64,000 nt of DNA from the NCBI GenBank assembly GCA_017744935.1, contig JAGIAI010000001.1, forward strand, positions 124,001-188,000, in the 5' to 3' direction. Of the stretch, positions 52,538 through 61,340 are shown one piece after another. The DNA is from Variovorax sp. (GTDB lineage Bacteria; Pseudomonadota; Gammaproteobacteria; Burkholderiales; Burkholderiaceae_C). How positions within the stretch are numbered: the stretch's first letter is position 1; each line of letters opens with the position of its first letter. A program made the position numbers and the translations under genes. A model generated the notes under the pieces. That model had not been told where the DNA came from. It was given only the letters and a program-made list of their open reading frames with translations, and did not search any database.

Positions 52538-52552
52538 CCCCCTCGAAGGGGG
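52538..52552. terminator. GC-rich hairpin between convergent GbsR-type gene and cydX
   Basis: CCCCCTCGAAGGGGG forms a 6-bp stem with a 3-base loop in the 101-bp gap between convergent genes. The flanking GC-rich sequence (GTGTTGCC... and GGGTGGGG) resembles dispersed intergenic repeats seen in Comamonadaceae genomes, recalled and not checked. It could act as a bidirectional terminator, though no U-tract follows. Confidence 0.45.
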
Positions 52553-52590
52553 TGCAGAGCCACACGAAGTGGGCGAGGCTGGGGGTGGGG

Positions 52591-52713
52591 CTAAGGCCTG
52601 TCCAGCTTGTCGTGGCGAGTGGCGTCGTCATCCATCAGCTCGTACCACATCGCATTGAGCACGGCGAAAGTCGCTGCCAGCGGCAGCCCCAGGATCCAGG
52701 CGAAGTACCACAT
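52591..52713 (-). CDS. cydX: Cytochrome bd oxidase small subunit CydX
   Basis: This 40-residue gene is absent from the ORF track because of its size. From ATG 52713 it reads MWYFAWILGLPLAATFAVLN and continues AMWYELMDDD..., a single helix beginning with the MWYF/WxLG pattern of CydX and ending with the conserved acidic segment. CydX stabilises the haem-carrying CydAB complex in the inner membrane. It lies 32 bp after cydB, the expected position. A GGAA run precedes the start. Confidence 0.93.
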   Translation of the reverse strand: MWYFAWILGLPLAATFAVLNAMWYELMDDDATRHDKLDRP

Positions 52714-52745
52714 GGAATTTGTTCCTTCTTGATTCTTGGGTGTGA

Positions 52746-53900
52746 TCAGTAGGCGTGCCCGCGTTCTTCGCGGATCGCATCGCGGTCGACCTTGCCGCGC
52801 AGCACGTGGTAAATCCAGCTCGTGTAGGCCACGATGAGCGGAATGAAGATCGCAGTCACCACCAGCATGATGAACAGCGTCAGGTGGCTCGACGACGAGT
52901 CGAACGCGGTGAGGCTTGCCCGTGGTTCAAGCGAGGACGGCAGGATGAACGGGAACATCGACACACCGACGCTCAGGATGATCCCGGCGATGCTCAGCGC
53001 GCTGGCAAGCAGCGTGAGCATCTCCGCCCGCATGCGGAACCCGAGTAGCGCCACCAATGCGCCAGCGATGCCCAGGCCCGGAACGACGTACAGCACCGGA
53101 TAGGCCGCGTAGTTGGTGAACCACGCGCTCGCATGGACCTCGACTGTCTTGAGCAGCGGATTCGAGGGACCATCCGGCGGCAGCGAACTCGTCACGCGAT
53201 AACCGTCGACGAACTTCCACAACAGCGCGCCGGCGATGGCGTAGAGCACCACGGTCAGCACCGCCGCGATGCTTCCATAGCCGCGAACGCGCTGGGCGAC
53301 CGGGCCGTCGGTCTTTAACTGCAGCCAGGCGGCGCCATGCATCGCGAGCATCGCCACCGACACCAGGCCACACAGAAGTGCGAACGGATTGAGCAGGCCG
53401 AAGAAGGTCCCTTCATAGAAGATGTGCATGTCGGCCCCGAAACGGAACGGCACGCCCTGAAGCACATTGCCCATCGCCACGCCGAAGATCAGCGAAGGCA
53501 CGAAGCCGGCGATGGAAAGAACCGCGTCCCAGCGCCCGCGCCATGCCGCATCGTCGCGCTTGCTCCTGAACTTGAAGGCGACCGGCCGCAGGATCAGCGG
53601 CACCAATATCGCGAACATCGCAATGTAGAAGCCGGAGAACGACACTGCATAGAGCTGCGGCCACGCCGCGAAGATCGCGCCACCGCCGAGGATCAGCCAG
53701 ACCTGGTTGCCCTCCCAAACGGGCCCCACGCTGTTAATGATCACGCGGCGCTCCAGGTCGTTGCGTCCCGCGAAAGGCAGCAGCATGCCGGTGCCGAGGT
53801 CGAAGCCATCCATGACGGCGAAGCCAACCAGCAGCACGCCGAGCAGCAGCCACCAGACGACACGAAGGAATTCGTAGGAAAGAAGTGTGTGCAGAATCAT
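52746..53900 (-). CDS. cydB: Cytochrome bd ubiquinol oxidase subunit II
   Basis: This 384-residue membrane protein has about eight to nine helices. It opens LRVVWWLLLGVLLVGFAVMDGFDLGTGMLLPFAG, the CydB hallmark, with VGPVWEGNQVWLILGGGAIFAAWP shortly after. The later helices include PVLYVVPGLGIAGALVALLG and a C-terminal VAYTSWIYHVLRGKV. With CydA it reduces O2 to water using quinol, without pumping protons. It starts 16 bp after cydA ends. Confidence 0.96.
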   Translation of the reverse strand: MILHTLLSYEFLRVVWWLLLGVLLVGFAVMDGFDLGTGMLLPFAGRNDLERRVIINSVGPVWEGNQVWLILGGGAIFAAWPQLYAVSFSGFYIAMFAILVPLILRPVAFKFRSKRDDAAWRGRWDAVLSIAGFVPSLIFGVAMGNVLQGVPFRFGADMHIFYEGTFFGLLNPFALLCGLVSVAMLAMHGAAWLQLKTDGPVAQRVRGYGSIAAVLTVVLYAIAGALLWKFVDGYRVTSSLPPDGPSNPLLKTVEVHASAWFTNYAAYPVLYVVPGLGIAGALVALLGFRMRAEMLTLLASALSIAGIILSVGVSMFPFILPSSLEPRASLTAFDSSSSHLTLFIMLVVTAIFIPLIVAYTSWIYHVLRGKVDRDAIREERGHAY

Positions 53901-53916
53901 GTTCGTCCTCCCGGGG

Positions 53917-55518
53917 TCATTCGGCGGCCAGCGATGAACGCGGCATCACGGCGGCCGCTTCGGGGTCGGTTCCGGGGCGACGCGGCGTCCAGTGCTCGAT
54001 CGGCCCCTTGCGGATCGCGCCCAGCATCAGCTTCATCTCGATGATGAAGAGCACCGTGTAGATCAGCGTGAAGACGACGATCGTCCCCAACACAGTGGCT
54101 GCGCCGAGGTTCGACACCGCCACCGCGGTGGGCAGCACGCCTTCGATCACCCACGGCTGACGACCGACCTCGGCGACGATCCAGCCCAGTTCCGCAGCAA
54201 TCCAAGGCAACGGAATCGCGAACACCGCCACCTTGAGCAGCCATGGGTATGCATCGAGCTTGCGCATCGCGGAGAGCACGAAGAAGGTCGCGGTCAGCAC
54301 GATGAAGAACATGCCAAGGCCGACCATGAGACGGAAGGACCAGTAGAGCTGCCACACCGGCGGGATGGTGTCGAGCGCGGCCTGTGCGACCTGCTCCGGC
54401 GTCGCCTTGCGCGGATCGTCGACATAGCGCTTGAGCAGCAGCGCGTAGCCGAGCGCATGGCCGTTTTCCTCGAAGATCGCCTTGGCCGATTCGGGTACGG
54501 CATCCGTGCTGCCCGCCTCGCGGATTTTCTGCAGCGCGTCGTAGGCCGAGATACCTAAGCGGATGTTGAGCTCCGCGCGATGCACCAGCTCGTCGATGCC
54601 GGGGATCTCCGTGGTCAGCGAGCGCGTGCCGATCAGGCCCAGCAGCCATGGGATGTGGACCGCAAAGTGCGTCTCGCGCGTGCGCTGGTCGGGAAAGCCG
54701 AAGGCGGTGAACGCGGCCGGCGCGGGCTCGGTCTTCCACATCGCCTCGAGCGCGGCGACCTTCATCTTCTGGTGCTCCGTGGAGAGGTAGCCGGATTCGT
54801 CGCCGAGCAACACCACCGACAGCGAAGCCGCGAGGCCGAACGACGCAGCGACCGTCATCGAGCGCTTTGCCAGTTGCAGATGTCGGCCCTTGAGCACATA
54901 CCAGGCCGACACGCCGAGCACGAAGATCGAGGCCACCACGTAGCCCGCCGACACCGTGTGCACGAACTTGGCCTGCGCGACCGGGTTGGTCAGCACCGCG
55001 AAGAAGTCGGTCACTTCCATGCGCATCGTCTGCGGATTGAACGACGCCCCGACCGGGTTCTGCATCCAGCCGTTCGCAATCAGGATCCACAGCGCGGAGA
55101 AGTTCGAACCGATCGCGACCAGCCACGCGACGATCAGGTGCGCGACCTTGGACAAACGGTCCCAGCCGAAGAAGAACAGGCCGACGAAGCTCGCTTCGAG
55201 GAAGAAGGCCATCAGCCCTTCGATCGCGAGCGGTGCGCCGAAGACATCGCCCACGTAGTGGCTGTAGTAACTCCAGTTCATGCCGAACTGGAACTCCATG
55301 ACGATGCCGGTCGCCACGCCCATTGCGAAGTTGATGCCGAAGAGCAGTCCCCAGAACTTCGTCATGTCGCGCCAGATGGGGCGACCGGTCATCACGTAGA
55401 CCGTCTCCATGATCGCAACGATCACGGACAGACCGATGGTCAATGGCACGAAGAGAAAGTGATACAGCGCCGTCAAGGCAAACTGCAATCGTGAAAGAGC
55501 GACGATGTCGAGGTCCAT
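53917..55518 (-). CDS. cydA: Cytochrome bd ubiquinol oxidase subunit I
   Basis: This 533-residue haem-binding subunit has a conserved His at about residue 19 (ALYHFLFVPLTIGLS). FGINFAMGVATGIVMEFQFG and KFVHTVSAGYVVAS (His about 186) follow, then the Q-loop and the C-terminal LGWIVAEVGRQPWVIEGVLPT. Length and the long region between helices 6 and 7 place it with E. coli-type CydA (long Q-loop) rather than the cyanide-insensitive short type, though that assignment is approximate. It follows cydC by 34 bp. Confidence 0.96.
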   Translation of the reverse strand: MDLDIVALSRLQFALTALYHFLFVPLTIGLSVIVAIMETVYVMTGRPIWRDMTKFWGLLFGINFAMGVATGIVMEFQFGMNWSYYSHYVGDVFGAPLAIEGLMAFFLEASFVGLFFFGWDRLSKVAHLIVAWLVAIGSNFSALWILIANGWMQNPVGASFNPQTMRMEVTDFFAVLTNPVAQAKFVHTVSAGYVVASIFVLGVSAWYVLKGRHLQLAKRSMTVAASFGLAASLSVVLLGDESGYLSTEHQKMKVAALEAMWKTEPAPAAFTAFGFPDQRTRETHFAVHIPWLLGLIGTRSLTTEIPGIDELVHRAELNIRLGISAYDALQKIREAGSTDAVPESAKAIFEENGHALGYALLLKRYVDDPRKATPEQVAQAALDTIPPVWQLYWSFRLMVGLGMFFIVLTATFFVLSAMRKLDAYPWLLKVAVFAIPLPWIAAELGWIVAEVGRQPWVIEGVLPTAVAVSNLGAATVLGTIVVFTLIYTVLFIIEMKLMLGAIRKGPIEHWTPRRPGTDPEAAAVMPRSSLAAE

Positions 55519-55552
55519 GGGGTTCCTTTCGTGTTCTTGCGAATCCTTGAAC

Positions 55553-57241
55553 TCAGTCGGGCCGTAGCGCGCTCAGCGCCGCGTCGAATGCCGGCATGCC
55601 GCGCGCGAGGTCGGCCGTGATGCGGCCCTGCTGCATGCAGATCAATCGATCCGCGAGCGCGGCCTCGCGTCGCAGGTGGGTCGCGATCAGGAGCGCGCGG
55701 CCCTTGGCCTGGCCGTGAAGGCGCTGCAGTACGTCGTGCGCGGTCGCAGTGTCCAGTGCTTCCGTTGGTTCGTCCAGCAGCCAGATGGGTACGTCGCGCA
55801 GCAACAGCCGGGCCAGCGCGAGGCGGCGCGACTGGCCGCCCGAGAGTCCGAGACCCCCTTCGCCGAGCCGGGTGTCGAGGCCGTCGCGCATCTCGCGCAC
55901 GTCTTTCGCGAGGCCTGCGGCCCATAGCGCGGCGAGGAGGCGCGCGTCGTTCGCGGCAGGGTCGGCGAGGCGCAGGTTGTCGCGCAGGCTGTCCTGAAAG
56001 AGTTCGGTGCGCTGGGTCAGAAGGCTATGGGCTTGTGCGTGCACCTCACCCATTCGGGGCGTGAGGTCGCCCGTGATGACGGCAAGCAGCGTCGACTTTC
56101 CGGCGCCCGACGGACCGATGATCGCGACGCGCTCGCCGGGCGCGAGGGCGAGCGAGACGCCATCGAGCGCGAGTGTGCGGCTGCCGTGATGCGCCGCATG
56201 CACGCCCCGCAGCCGAAGGGCTGCTTCGTCGTCGCGGACCGGAAGCCGCGCTTCCAGATCGGGCATCGCCATGCGCGGCGCGAGCCGCCGTCCGGCCAGC
56301 CACGCCCGCCCGGCTTCGAGCGCTCCGCGACGCAAGGCGGCGAAGGGCTCCATCGCGGTAAGCGCGATGAGCAAGGCCAGCGCCGCACCGGGCGCACCGA
56401 TGGCCCCCTCGCCCGCCAGCCAACCCACGGCGAGCAGCACCCCGACCAGCGTCAGCGTCCCCGCGATGCCGTAGGCCGCCCCGGCACCGGTTTCGAGCTG
56501 GTTGAGCCTCATGTCGGCTTGCGCGAGATGGCGATCGGCCGCGGCCAGCGATTCGCGCTGCGAGTCGATCCTGCCCGCCATGACCAGTTCGGTCTGGCCC
56601 GCCACAAGGTCCACCGCGCGGGCGCGCAGTGCCTCCATTGCCTGCGCCCGACGGACCGCGGCAGGACGTGCACGCGCCGCGGTCACGACGGCGATTCCCC
56701 ACCCTGCCGCGAGCAACCACAGGGCCAGCACGATGCCCATCCATGCGCTCATCGCACCGAGGACCACGCCTGCAAGCATCGCCGCCGCGAGTGCGGCCCC
56801 CGCGGGCACCAGCATGCGCAGGTAGAACGCTTCGAGCGCATCGATGTCCGCGGTCAGCCGAAACAGGAGGCGCGACGGTCGCGCCAGCAGTTGACGGGCG
56901 GCGCCTGGTTGCGCCCATCCATGAAACAGGCGTTCGCGCAGCGCAGCCAGCACACCGAAGGTTGCGTCGTGCGTCACGAGCCGTTCGCCGTAGCGCGAAG
57001 CCGTCCGGCCCAGCGCCAGAAGGCGAATGCCCGCCGAGGGCATGAACACATCGAAGCGGATCGCGGTCGCCGCGTTCAACCCGGCCAGCGCGGTGGCGGT
57101 GATGAACCAACCCGAGAGCCCAAGTAGAGCCATGCCCATCAGCACGGTCAATGCAGCGAGTGAGGCACCCAGCACGAGTTGCTTCGGCTGCCCGGTGACG
57201 AACGGCACCAGGACCGGTCGAAGATCGCGCCAGAGCTTCAT
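55553..57241 (-). CDS. cydC: ABC exporter subunit CydC
   Basis: This 562-residue fused transporter half has six helices in the N-terminal ~310 residues (LVLGASLAALTVLMGMALLGLSGWFITATALAGLN is typical of CydC). The ATPase domain has Walker A IIGPSGAGKSTLLAVI, signature LSGGQSRRLALARLLL and Walker B IWLLDEPTEALD. CydDC exports or redistributes thiols and haem needed to assemble cytochrome bd. Its start overlaps the cydD stop by 4 bp. Confidence 0.93.
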   Translation of the reverse strand: MKLWRDLRPVLVPFVTGQPKQLVLGASLAALTVLMGMALLGLSGWFITATALAGLNAATAIRFDVFMPSAGIRLLALGRTASRYGERLVTHDATFGVLAALRERLFHGWAQPGAARQLLARPSRLLFRLTADIDALEAFYLRMLVPAGAALAAAMLAGVVLGAMSAWMGIVLALWLLAAGWGIAVVTAARARPAAVRRAQAMEALRARAVDLVAGQTELVMAGRIDSQRESLAAADRHLAQADMRLNQLETGAGAAYGIAGTLTLVGVLLAVGWLAGEGAIGAPGAALALLIALTAMEPFAALRRGALEAGRAWLAGRRLAPRMAMPDLEARLPVRDDEAALRLRGVHAAHHGSRTLALDGVSLALAPGERVAIIGPSGAGKSTLLAVITGDLTPRMGEVHAQAHSLLTQRTELFQDSLRDNLRLADPAANDARLLAALWAAGLAKDVREMRDGLDTRLGEGGLGLSGGQSRRLALARLLLRDVPIWLLDEPTEALDTATAHDVLQRLHGQAKGRALLIATHLRREAALADRLICMQQGRITADLARGMPAFDAALSALRPD

Positions 57242-58920
57242 GCGGCCTCCTGACGTGGAGCGGCATCGAGGCGGATCGTGCGGTGCATGCGCGCGGCCAG
57301 GATCGGATCGTGCGTCGCGGCGATGAGGGTCTTGCCGCGCGCGAGTTCGATCAGTGCGTCGGCGACACGCTCAGCGGTCTGAGTGTCGAGGTGCGCTGTC
57401 GGCTCGTCCACCAGCAGCAAATCAGCATGCGCGTGCACGGCAACGCGAGCAAGCGCCAGTCGCACCGCCTCTCCACCGGAAAGACCACTGCCGCCTTCGC
57501 CGAGCGACATGCCCGGATGCGCCTGCGCCACGTCCTCGAGCACGGCGAACTGCATGGCGGCTTCGACGTCCTTCGTCCGTACACCAGTGCGCCCCAGCGC
57601 CACATTGGCATGCACCGAACCAGCGAACACATGCGGCTTCTGCCCCATCCATGCGATGCGCGTGCGCAAAGCGGCCGCCGTGTCGTCGTTCAACAGCGTT
57701 CCGCCAATCGCGATCTCGCCATGCTGGGGCCGCACCAGTCCGGCGACGAGGCTCAGCAACGCGGTCTTGCCCGAGCCGCTTGGGCCCATCAACGCGACAT
57801 GTTCGCCTGCGGCGACACGCAGGTCGTAGCGATCGAACAGAACTTCGCCGCCCGGCTGCGCGTAGTGCAGGTCGTGGATCCGCAGCGTCGGAGGGGTGGA
57901 GGCGACCCTCGGCTGCACCGACGGAGAAACCGCCGAGCCAGGCAGGGGCGCACCTGCGGCCGAGAGCTCATCGAGCGAACGCAGAGCGGCCTCGCCCGCG
58001 GCCCGGTCGTGCCACACGGCAGACAGATCGCGCAACGGCTCGAAGAACGCAGGCGCGAGCAGGAGGACGAACATTCCTTCGCCCAACGTCAATCGCCGAC
58101 CCCATGTGCCGAACTCGAACGTGCCAAGCAGATGGAAGCCCACGTAGGCCGCGACCATCGCAACGCCCAGCGCCGAGAACAGCTCGAGCACCGCGGACGA
58201 GAGAAAGGCGATGCGCAACACTGCCATCGTGCGCACGCGCAGGTTCTGGGCGGCTTCGCCGAGGCGCTTCGCGGTGGCATCGACTGCATCGAGTGCACGC
58301 AGGGTCGCGAGGCCGCGGAGACGATCCAGCAGGAACGCGTTCATGCCGCCCATCTCCAGCATCTGCGCTTCGCTCGCGGCCTTTGCGCGCCAGCCGACGA
58401 TGGCCATGAAGATGGGGATCAGCGGAGCAGCGATCAGCAGGATCAGCGCAGCGAGCCACGACTGGATCGCGACTGCGATGACGATCACGACAGGCACGAC
58501 CATGGCACGCCACCGGGCCGGCCCGTAGCGCACGAGATAGGGCACCACCGCCTCGGCCTGCTCGGCGATCACGCTGGCCGCGAGGCCCGAGGCCGGGCGG
58601 CTGCGGTCGATCGGCGAGCGCGCGGAGAGCGCCGCAGCCACGTCCGCACGCAGCGAGGTAAGCACGGTGCGCGCTGCCGCATAGACCCGACGCGAACCCC
58701 AGGCCTCGCACGCGGCCCGCAACAGGCCCAAGAGCAGGATGCCGCCCGCCGGCACGACGACTGCGACGAATCCGGCGCCTTGACCCAGGCGCTGCACCGC
58801 CCATGCCAGCAATGCCGCCTGCGGCAGCCAGAACAGCGCGGCCATGCCTTGAATCAGCTTCCCGACCCGATCGGTGTCGAAGGAACGCAAGCCGGCGGTT
58901 GGCGGTACAGGGGAGTTCAC
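57238..58920 (-). CDS. cydD: ABC exporter subunit CydD
   Basis: This 560-residue transporter half has six helices in the first ~300 residues, including RWRAMVVPVVIVIAVAIQSWLAALILLIAAPLIPIFMAIVGW, the CydD hallmark region. The ATPase domain shows Walker A MGPSGSGKTALLSLV, signature LSGGEAVRLALARVAV and Walker B LLLVDEPTAHLD. The start is GTG 58920, with no strong Shine-Dalgarno site. The perfect palindrome at 58934 lies only 14 bp upstream, so binding there would block translation-proximal transcription. It is the first gene of the cydDCABX operon. Confidence 0.92.
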   Translation of the reverse strand: MNSPVPPTAGLRSFDTDRVGKLIQGMAALFWLPQAALLAWAVQRLGQGAGFVAVVVPAGGILLLGLLRAACEAWGSRRVYAAARTVLTSLRADVAAALSARSPIDRSRPASGLAASVIAEQAEAVVPYLVRYGPARWRAMVVPVVIVIAVAIQSWLAALILLIAAPLIPIFMAIVGWRAKAASEAQMLEMGGMNAFLLDRLRGLATLRALDAVDATAKRLGEAAQNLRVRTMAVLRIAFLSSAVLELFSALGVAMVAAYVGFHLLGTFEFGTWGRRLTLGEGMFVLLLAPAFFEPLRDLSAVWHDRAAGEAALRSLDELSAAGAPLPGSAVSPSVQPRVASTPPTLRIHDLHYAQPGGEVLFDRYDLRVAAGEHVALMGPSGSGKTALLSLVAGLVRPQHGEIAIGGTLLNDDTAAALRTRIAWMGQKPHVFAGSVHANVALGRTGVRTKDVEAAMQFAVLEDVAQAHPGMSLGEGGSGLSGGEAVRLALARVAVHAHADLLLVDEPTAHLDTQTAERVADALIELARGKTLIAATHDPILAARMHRTIRLDAAPRQEAA

Positions 58921-58933
58921 AAGTCTTTTGAAA

Positions 58934-58951
58934 TTTCAGTATTTACTGAAA
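58934..58951. promoter_or_regulatory. Perfect palindromic operator before cydD
   Basis: TTTCAGTATTTACTGAAA has 8-bp perfect inverted arms (TTTCAGTA/TACTGAAA) around TT, 14 bp upstream of the cydD GTG, in an otherwise AT-rich promoter-like stretch. A near copy lies before the GbsR-type gene at 51872. The arm length and spacing suit a MarR/GbsR-family dimer. Confidence 0.7.
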
Positions 58952-59072
58952 ACTCAGCAATCATAAGAGAAGTCACGCTGCGGCGCCCATCTTGAAGCCA
59001 AACTCGGCATGCAGGATGACAAATCCCCATGACGCAACAGCTAAGCTAGGCGCCATCGACGGAGAAAAACGA

Positions 59073-60176
59073 ATGAAGATCCTTTCCATCACGCCCACAT
59101 ACTTCCCCGAAGTGGGCGGGATCGAGTCCGTGGTTCGAGAGTTGGCGACCCGCATTTCCGCCCATGGCATGCAGGTGGATGTGGCCTATGTGTCGCCGAA
59201 ACACACTGCCTTTTCCGTCAGCCGCATGGACGGCGTAGATGTCTATTGCATCCCTGTGTCAGGCAACCGGCTCGTGGGCTATGCGCGCGGCTTCGGCGAA
59301 CTCGCATCCGGCTACGACCTGCTGCACGTGCACGATCCACAACTCATGATGCTCACAGGCAACGTACTGCTGCAGTGCCGTCGCATCCCCGCGATCCTCA
59401 GCACAAACGGCGGATTCCGCCATACACGACAGCACAGCGGCTTCAAGTGGATGCACGAGCAGTTCCTGATGCGGCCGCTGCTCAAGCACTACCGGCGTGT
59501 GCTCGCCATCAGCGAATCAGACGCAACCTACTTCGCGCACTATTCGAAGCGGGTCCACAAGGCCGAACTCGGCATCGCCTACGAGAAATTCCTGAACGGC
59601 CGCACCACCGGCAAGCCCGACCCGACGCGATGGATCTACTGGGGCCGCTGGTCACGCAACAAGCGCATCGACGCAGTGATCGACACCGTCGCCCTCGCGC
59701 GGGACAACGGCATTGCTATCGACCTGCTCATCGCGGGCCCGGACTTCGACAATCTCGGCGAGGGCTTCAAGGCCAAGATCGAGGCGCTTCGGCTGGGCGA
59801 TTCGGTGCGCCTGCACCCGTACATCGAGGACGACCGCCTGATGGCAGAACTGCGGCAGCGCACCGTCTTCATCACCGGCACCGAGTACGAGGGCTTCGGC
59901 GTCGGCATCCTCGAAGCGATGGCTGCCGGAAAGATCGTGGTCTGCCGCGACATGCCACCGATCAATGGCTTCGTGGACCCCGGGGTCGACGGCTTCTTCC
60001 TCAACTACGACGGCGGCGCGAAAGACCTCGAGGTGCTGCGCCGGATTGCATCACTTGACGAAGCCCAATGCCGAGCCATGGCCGAGGCCGCGCAATCGAG
60101 CTCCAAGCGCTATGACTGGGAATCTGTCGCCCAGCGGTTCACCGAGCACTACGCCAGCGCGCTGGGCCGCGCCTAG
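59073..60176 (+). CDS. Glycosyltransferase, GT4-like
   Basis: This 367-residue protein is read from ATG 59073 with CGGAGA upstream. The track's 58992 start lies in the divergent region. The N-terminal half shows the Rossmann opening ILSITPTYFPEVGGIESVVREL. The C-terminal half has RWIYWGRWSRNKRIDAVI, YIEDDRLMAELRQRT and the E-x7-E motif EYEGFGVGILEAMAAGKIVV, typical of GT-B family 4 enzymes. It probably builds a surface glycan or glycolipid. It overlaps the convergent acyltransferase by 4 bp. Confidence 0.9.
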   Translation: MKILSITPTYFPEVGGIESVVRELATRISAHGMQVDVAYVSPKHTAFSVSRMDGVDVYCIPVSGNRLVGYARGFGELASGYDLLHVHDPQLMMLTGNVLLQCRRIPAILSTNGGFRHTRQHSGFKWMHEQFLMRPLLKHYRRVLAISESDATYFAHYSKRVHKAELGIAYEKFLNGRTTGKPDPTRWIYWGRWSRNKRIDAVIDTVALARDNGIAIDLLIAGPDFDNLGEGFKAKIEALRLGDSVRLHPYIEDDRLMAELRQRTVFITGTEYEGFGVGILEAMAAGKIVVCRDMPPINGFVDPGVDGFFLNYDGGAKDLEVLRRIASLDEAQCRAMAEAAQSSSKRYDWESVAQRFTEHYASALGRA

Positions 60177-61330
60177 GCAGAGATCAGCGAAACGAGCGCA
60201 CCGCAGACCAGCAGGCCTGCAAACAAACCGAGCACCCCGCGCCAGGTCGCTGGTCGCGATTCGACGAAGCGATAGAGCACAACAGCGGCCCCGATCGACA
60301 GCGCAACGGTCGCAACCAGACCACCCATGCCGATCCACGGCGTGACGCGCATGAAATGACTCACCACTGCGCTCACGAGCAGCAGCACCGGGAAGTGGAT
60401 GAGGAACAGCGAATACGAGATGCGCCCCAACCGCACCAGCGGCTCGCCGGCCGCTGGCCACGCCGACGGCTTGAGGCCGTCGAAGTGCTGGATGATCGCC
60501 ACCGCCAGCGCGGTGATCCATGCGGTCGCGATCCGGCTGCGCCAGTCGAGTGCCAACGCCGCGGCCCCAAGGAGCGCGAGCAGCACCACCGCGAAGCCCC
60601 AAGTCCTGCGTCGGGACACGCGCCCCATCCAGAAGACGAACATGCCGAGGCCATACGAGCCGAAGAAATACAGCGCGGTCGTATCGAGTTCCGCGTGCCG
60701 GTTGAACACCGCCAGCGACGAAACCACGAGCAGGAACACGAATCCGGCCGTCAGCCAGCGCGAGGTCTCGGGTCGCATGGCCCAGCGACGCTGAAGCACT
60801 TCGGACAGACCGATCGCGGCCAATGCCAGCACGAAGAGCTGGAAGTCGATCGCCACGTACCACACGCCGGTGGACAGCGCCTCGAAGCCCAGCAGGTCCT
60901 GCAGCAGCAGTCCGTGGGCGATCAGTTGCGCCATCACCGGTGGCCCGGGCACCACCTCGTCGTCCAGCCAGGGCCGCACGAGCGCGGCCACGATCACGCT
61001 GAAGGTCAGCGCTGCCAGATACGGCATCACGAGCCGGCCGTATCGCTGGAAGATCCTGACCAGCGGCCGGTCGATGCGAAGTGTTCCGTCGGGCGCGAGG
61101 CTGCCGGCGGCGAGAAAGCCGGCCAGCACCAGGAACACCTGCACCGCCAGCCGCCCGTATTGAGACAGCCAGTCAAACACGCCTGGCGCCAGTGAAGCCG
61201 CGCCTTCAGGCAGCGGGCCGTAGCGAGAAAGGTGATGGCCGACGATCAGCAGGCACGCGAGTCCCTTCACCGCATCCAGCAGCGGCATGCGACTCGCGGC
61301 GGGCTTCGCCGCTGGCGCGGCGCGGTCCAT
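60173..61330 (-). CDS. Membrane acyltransferase family 3 protein
   Basis: This 385-residue protein is read from ATG 61330. The 61351 start is TTG. It has about ten helices with the acyltransferase-3 features MPLLDAVKGLACLLIVGHHLSRYG (catalytic His region, about 22-45), GRLAVQVFLVLAGFLAAG, GVWYVAIDFQLFVLAL and RLGRISYSLFLIHFPVLLL. Members O-acetylate surface polysaccharides and lipids. The neighbouring glycosyltransferase on the other strand suggests a glycan target, but the two are not cotranscribed. Confidence 0.9.
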   Translation of the reverse strand: MDRAAPAAKPAASRMPLLDAVKGLACLLIVGHHLSRYGPLPEGAASLAPGVFDWLSQYGRLAVQVFLVLAGFLAAGSLAPDGTLRIDRPLVRIFQRYGRLVMPYLAALTFSVIVAALVRPWLDDEVVPGPPVMAQLIAHGLLLQDLLGFEALSTGVWYVAIDFQLFVLALAAIGLSEVLQRRWAMRPETSRWLTAGFVFLLVVSSLAVFNRHAELDTTALYFFGSYGLGMFVFWMGRVSRRRTWGFAVVLLALLGAAALALDWRSRIATAWITALAVAIIQHFDGLKPSAWPAAGEPLVRLGRISYSLFLIHFPVLLLVSAVVSHFMRVTPWIGMGGLVATVALSIGAAVVLYRFVESRPATWRGVLGLFAGLLVCGALVSLISA

Positions 61331-61340
61331 CACCCGGGAT

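Noticed and set aside
52501-52590. Possible small RNA or extra gene between the GbsR-type gene and cydX
   Set aside because: No promoter-like signal or coding frame. The content is a GC-rich hairpin and repeat-like sequence consistent with a terminator region.
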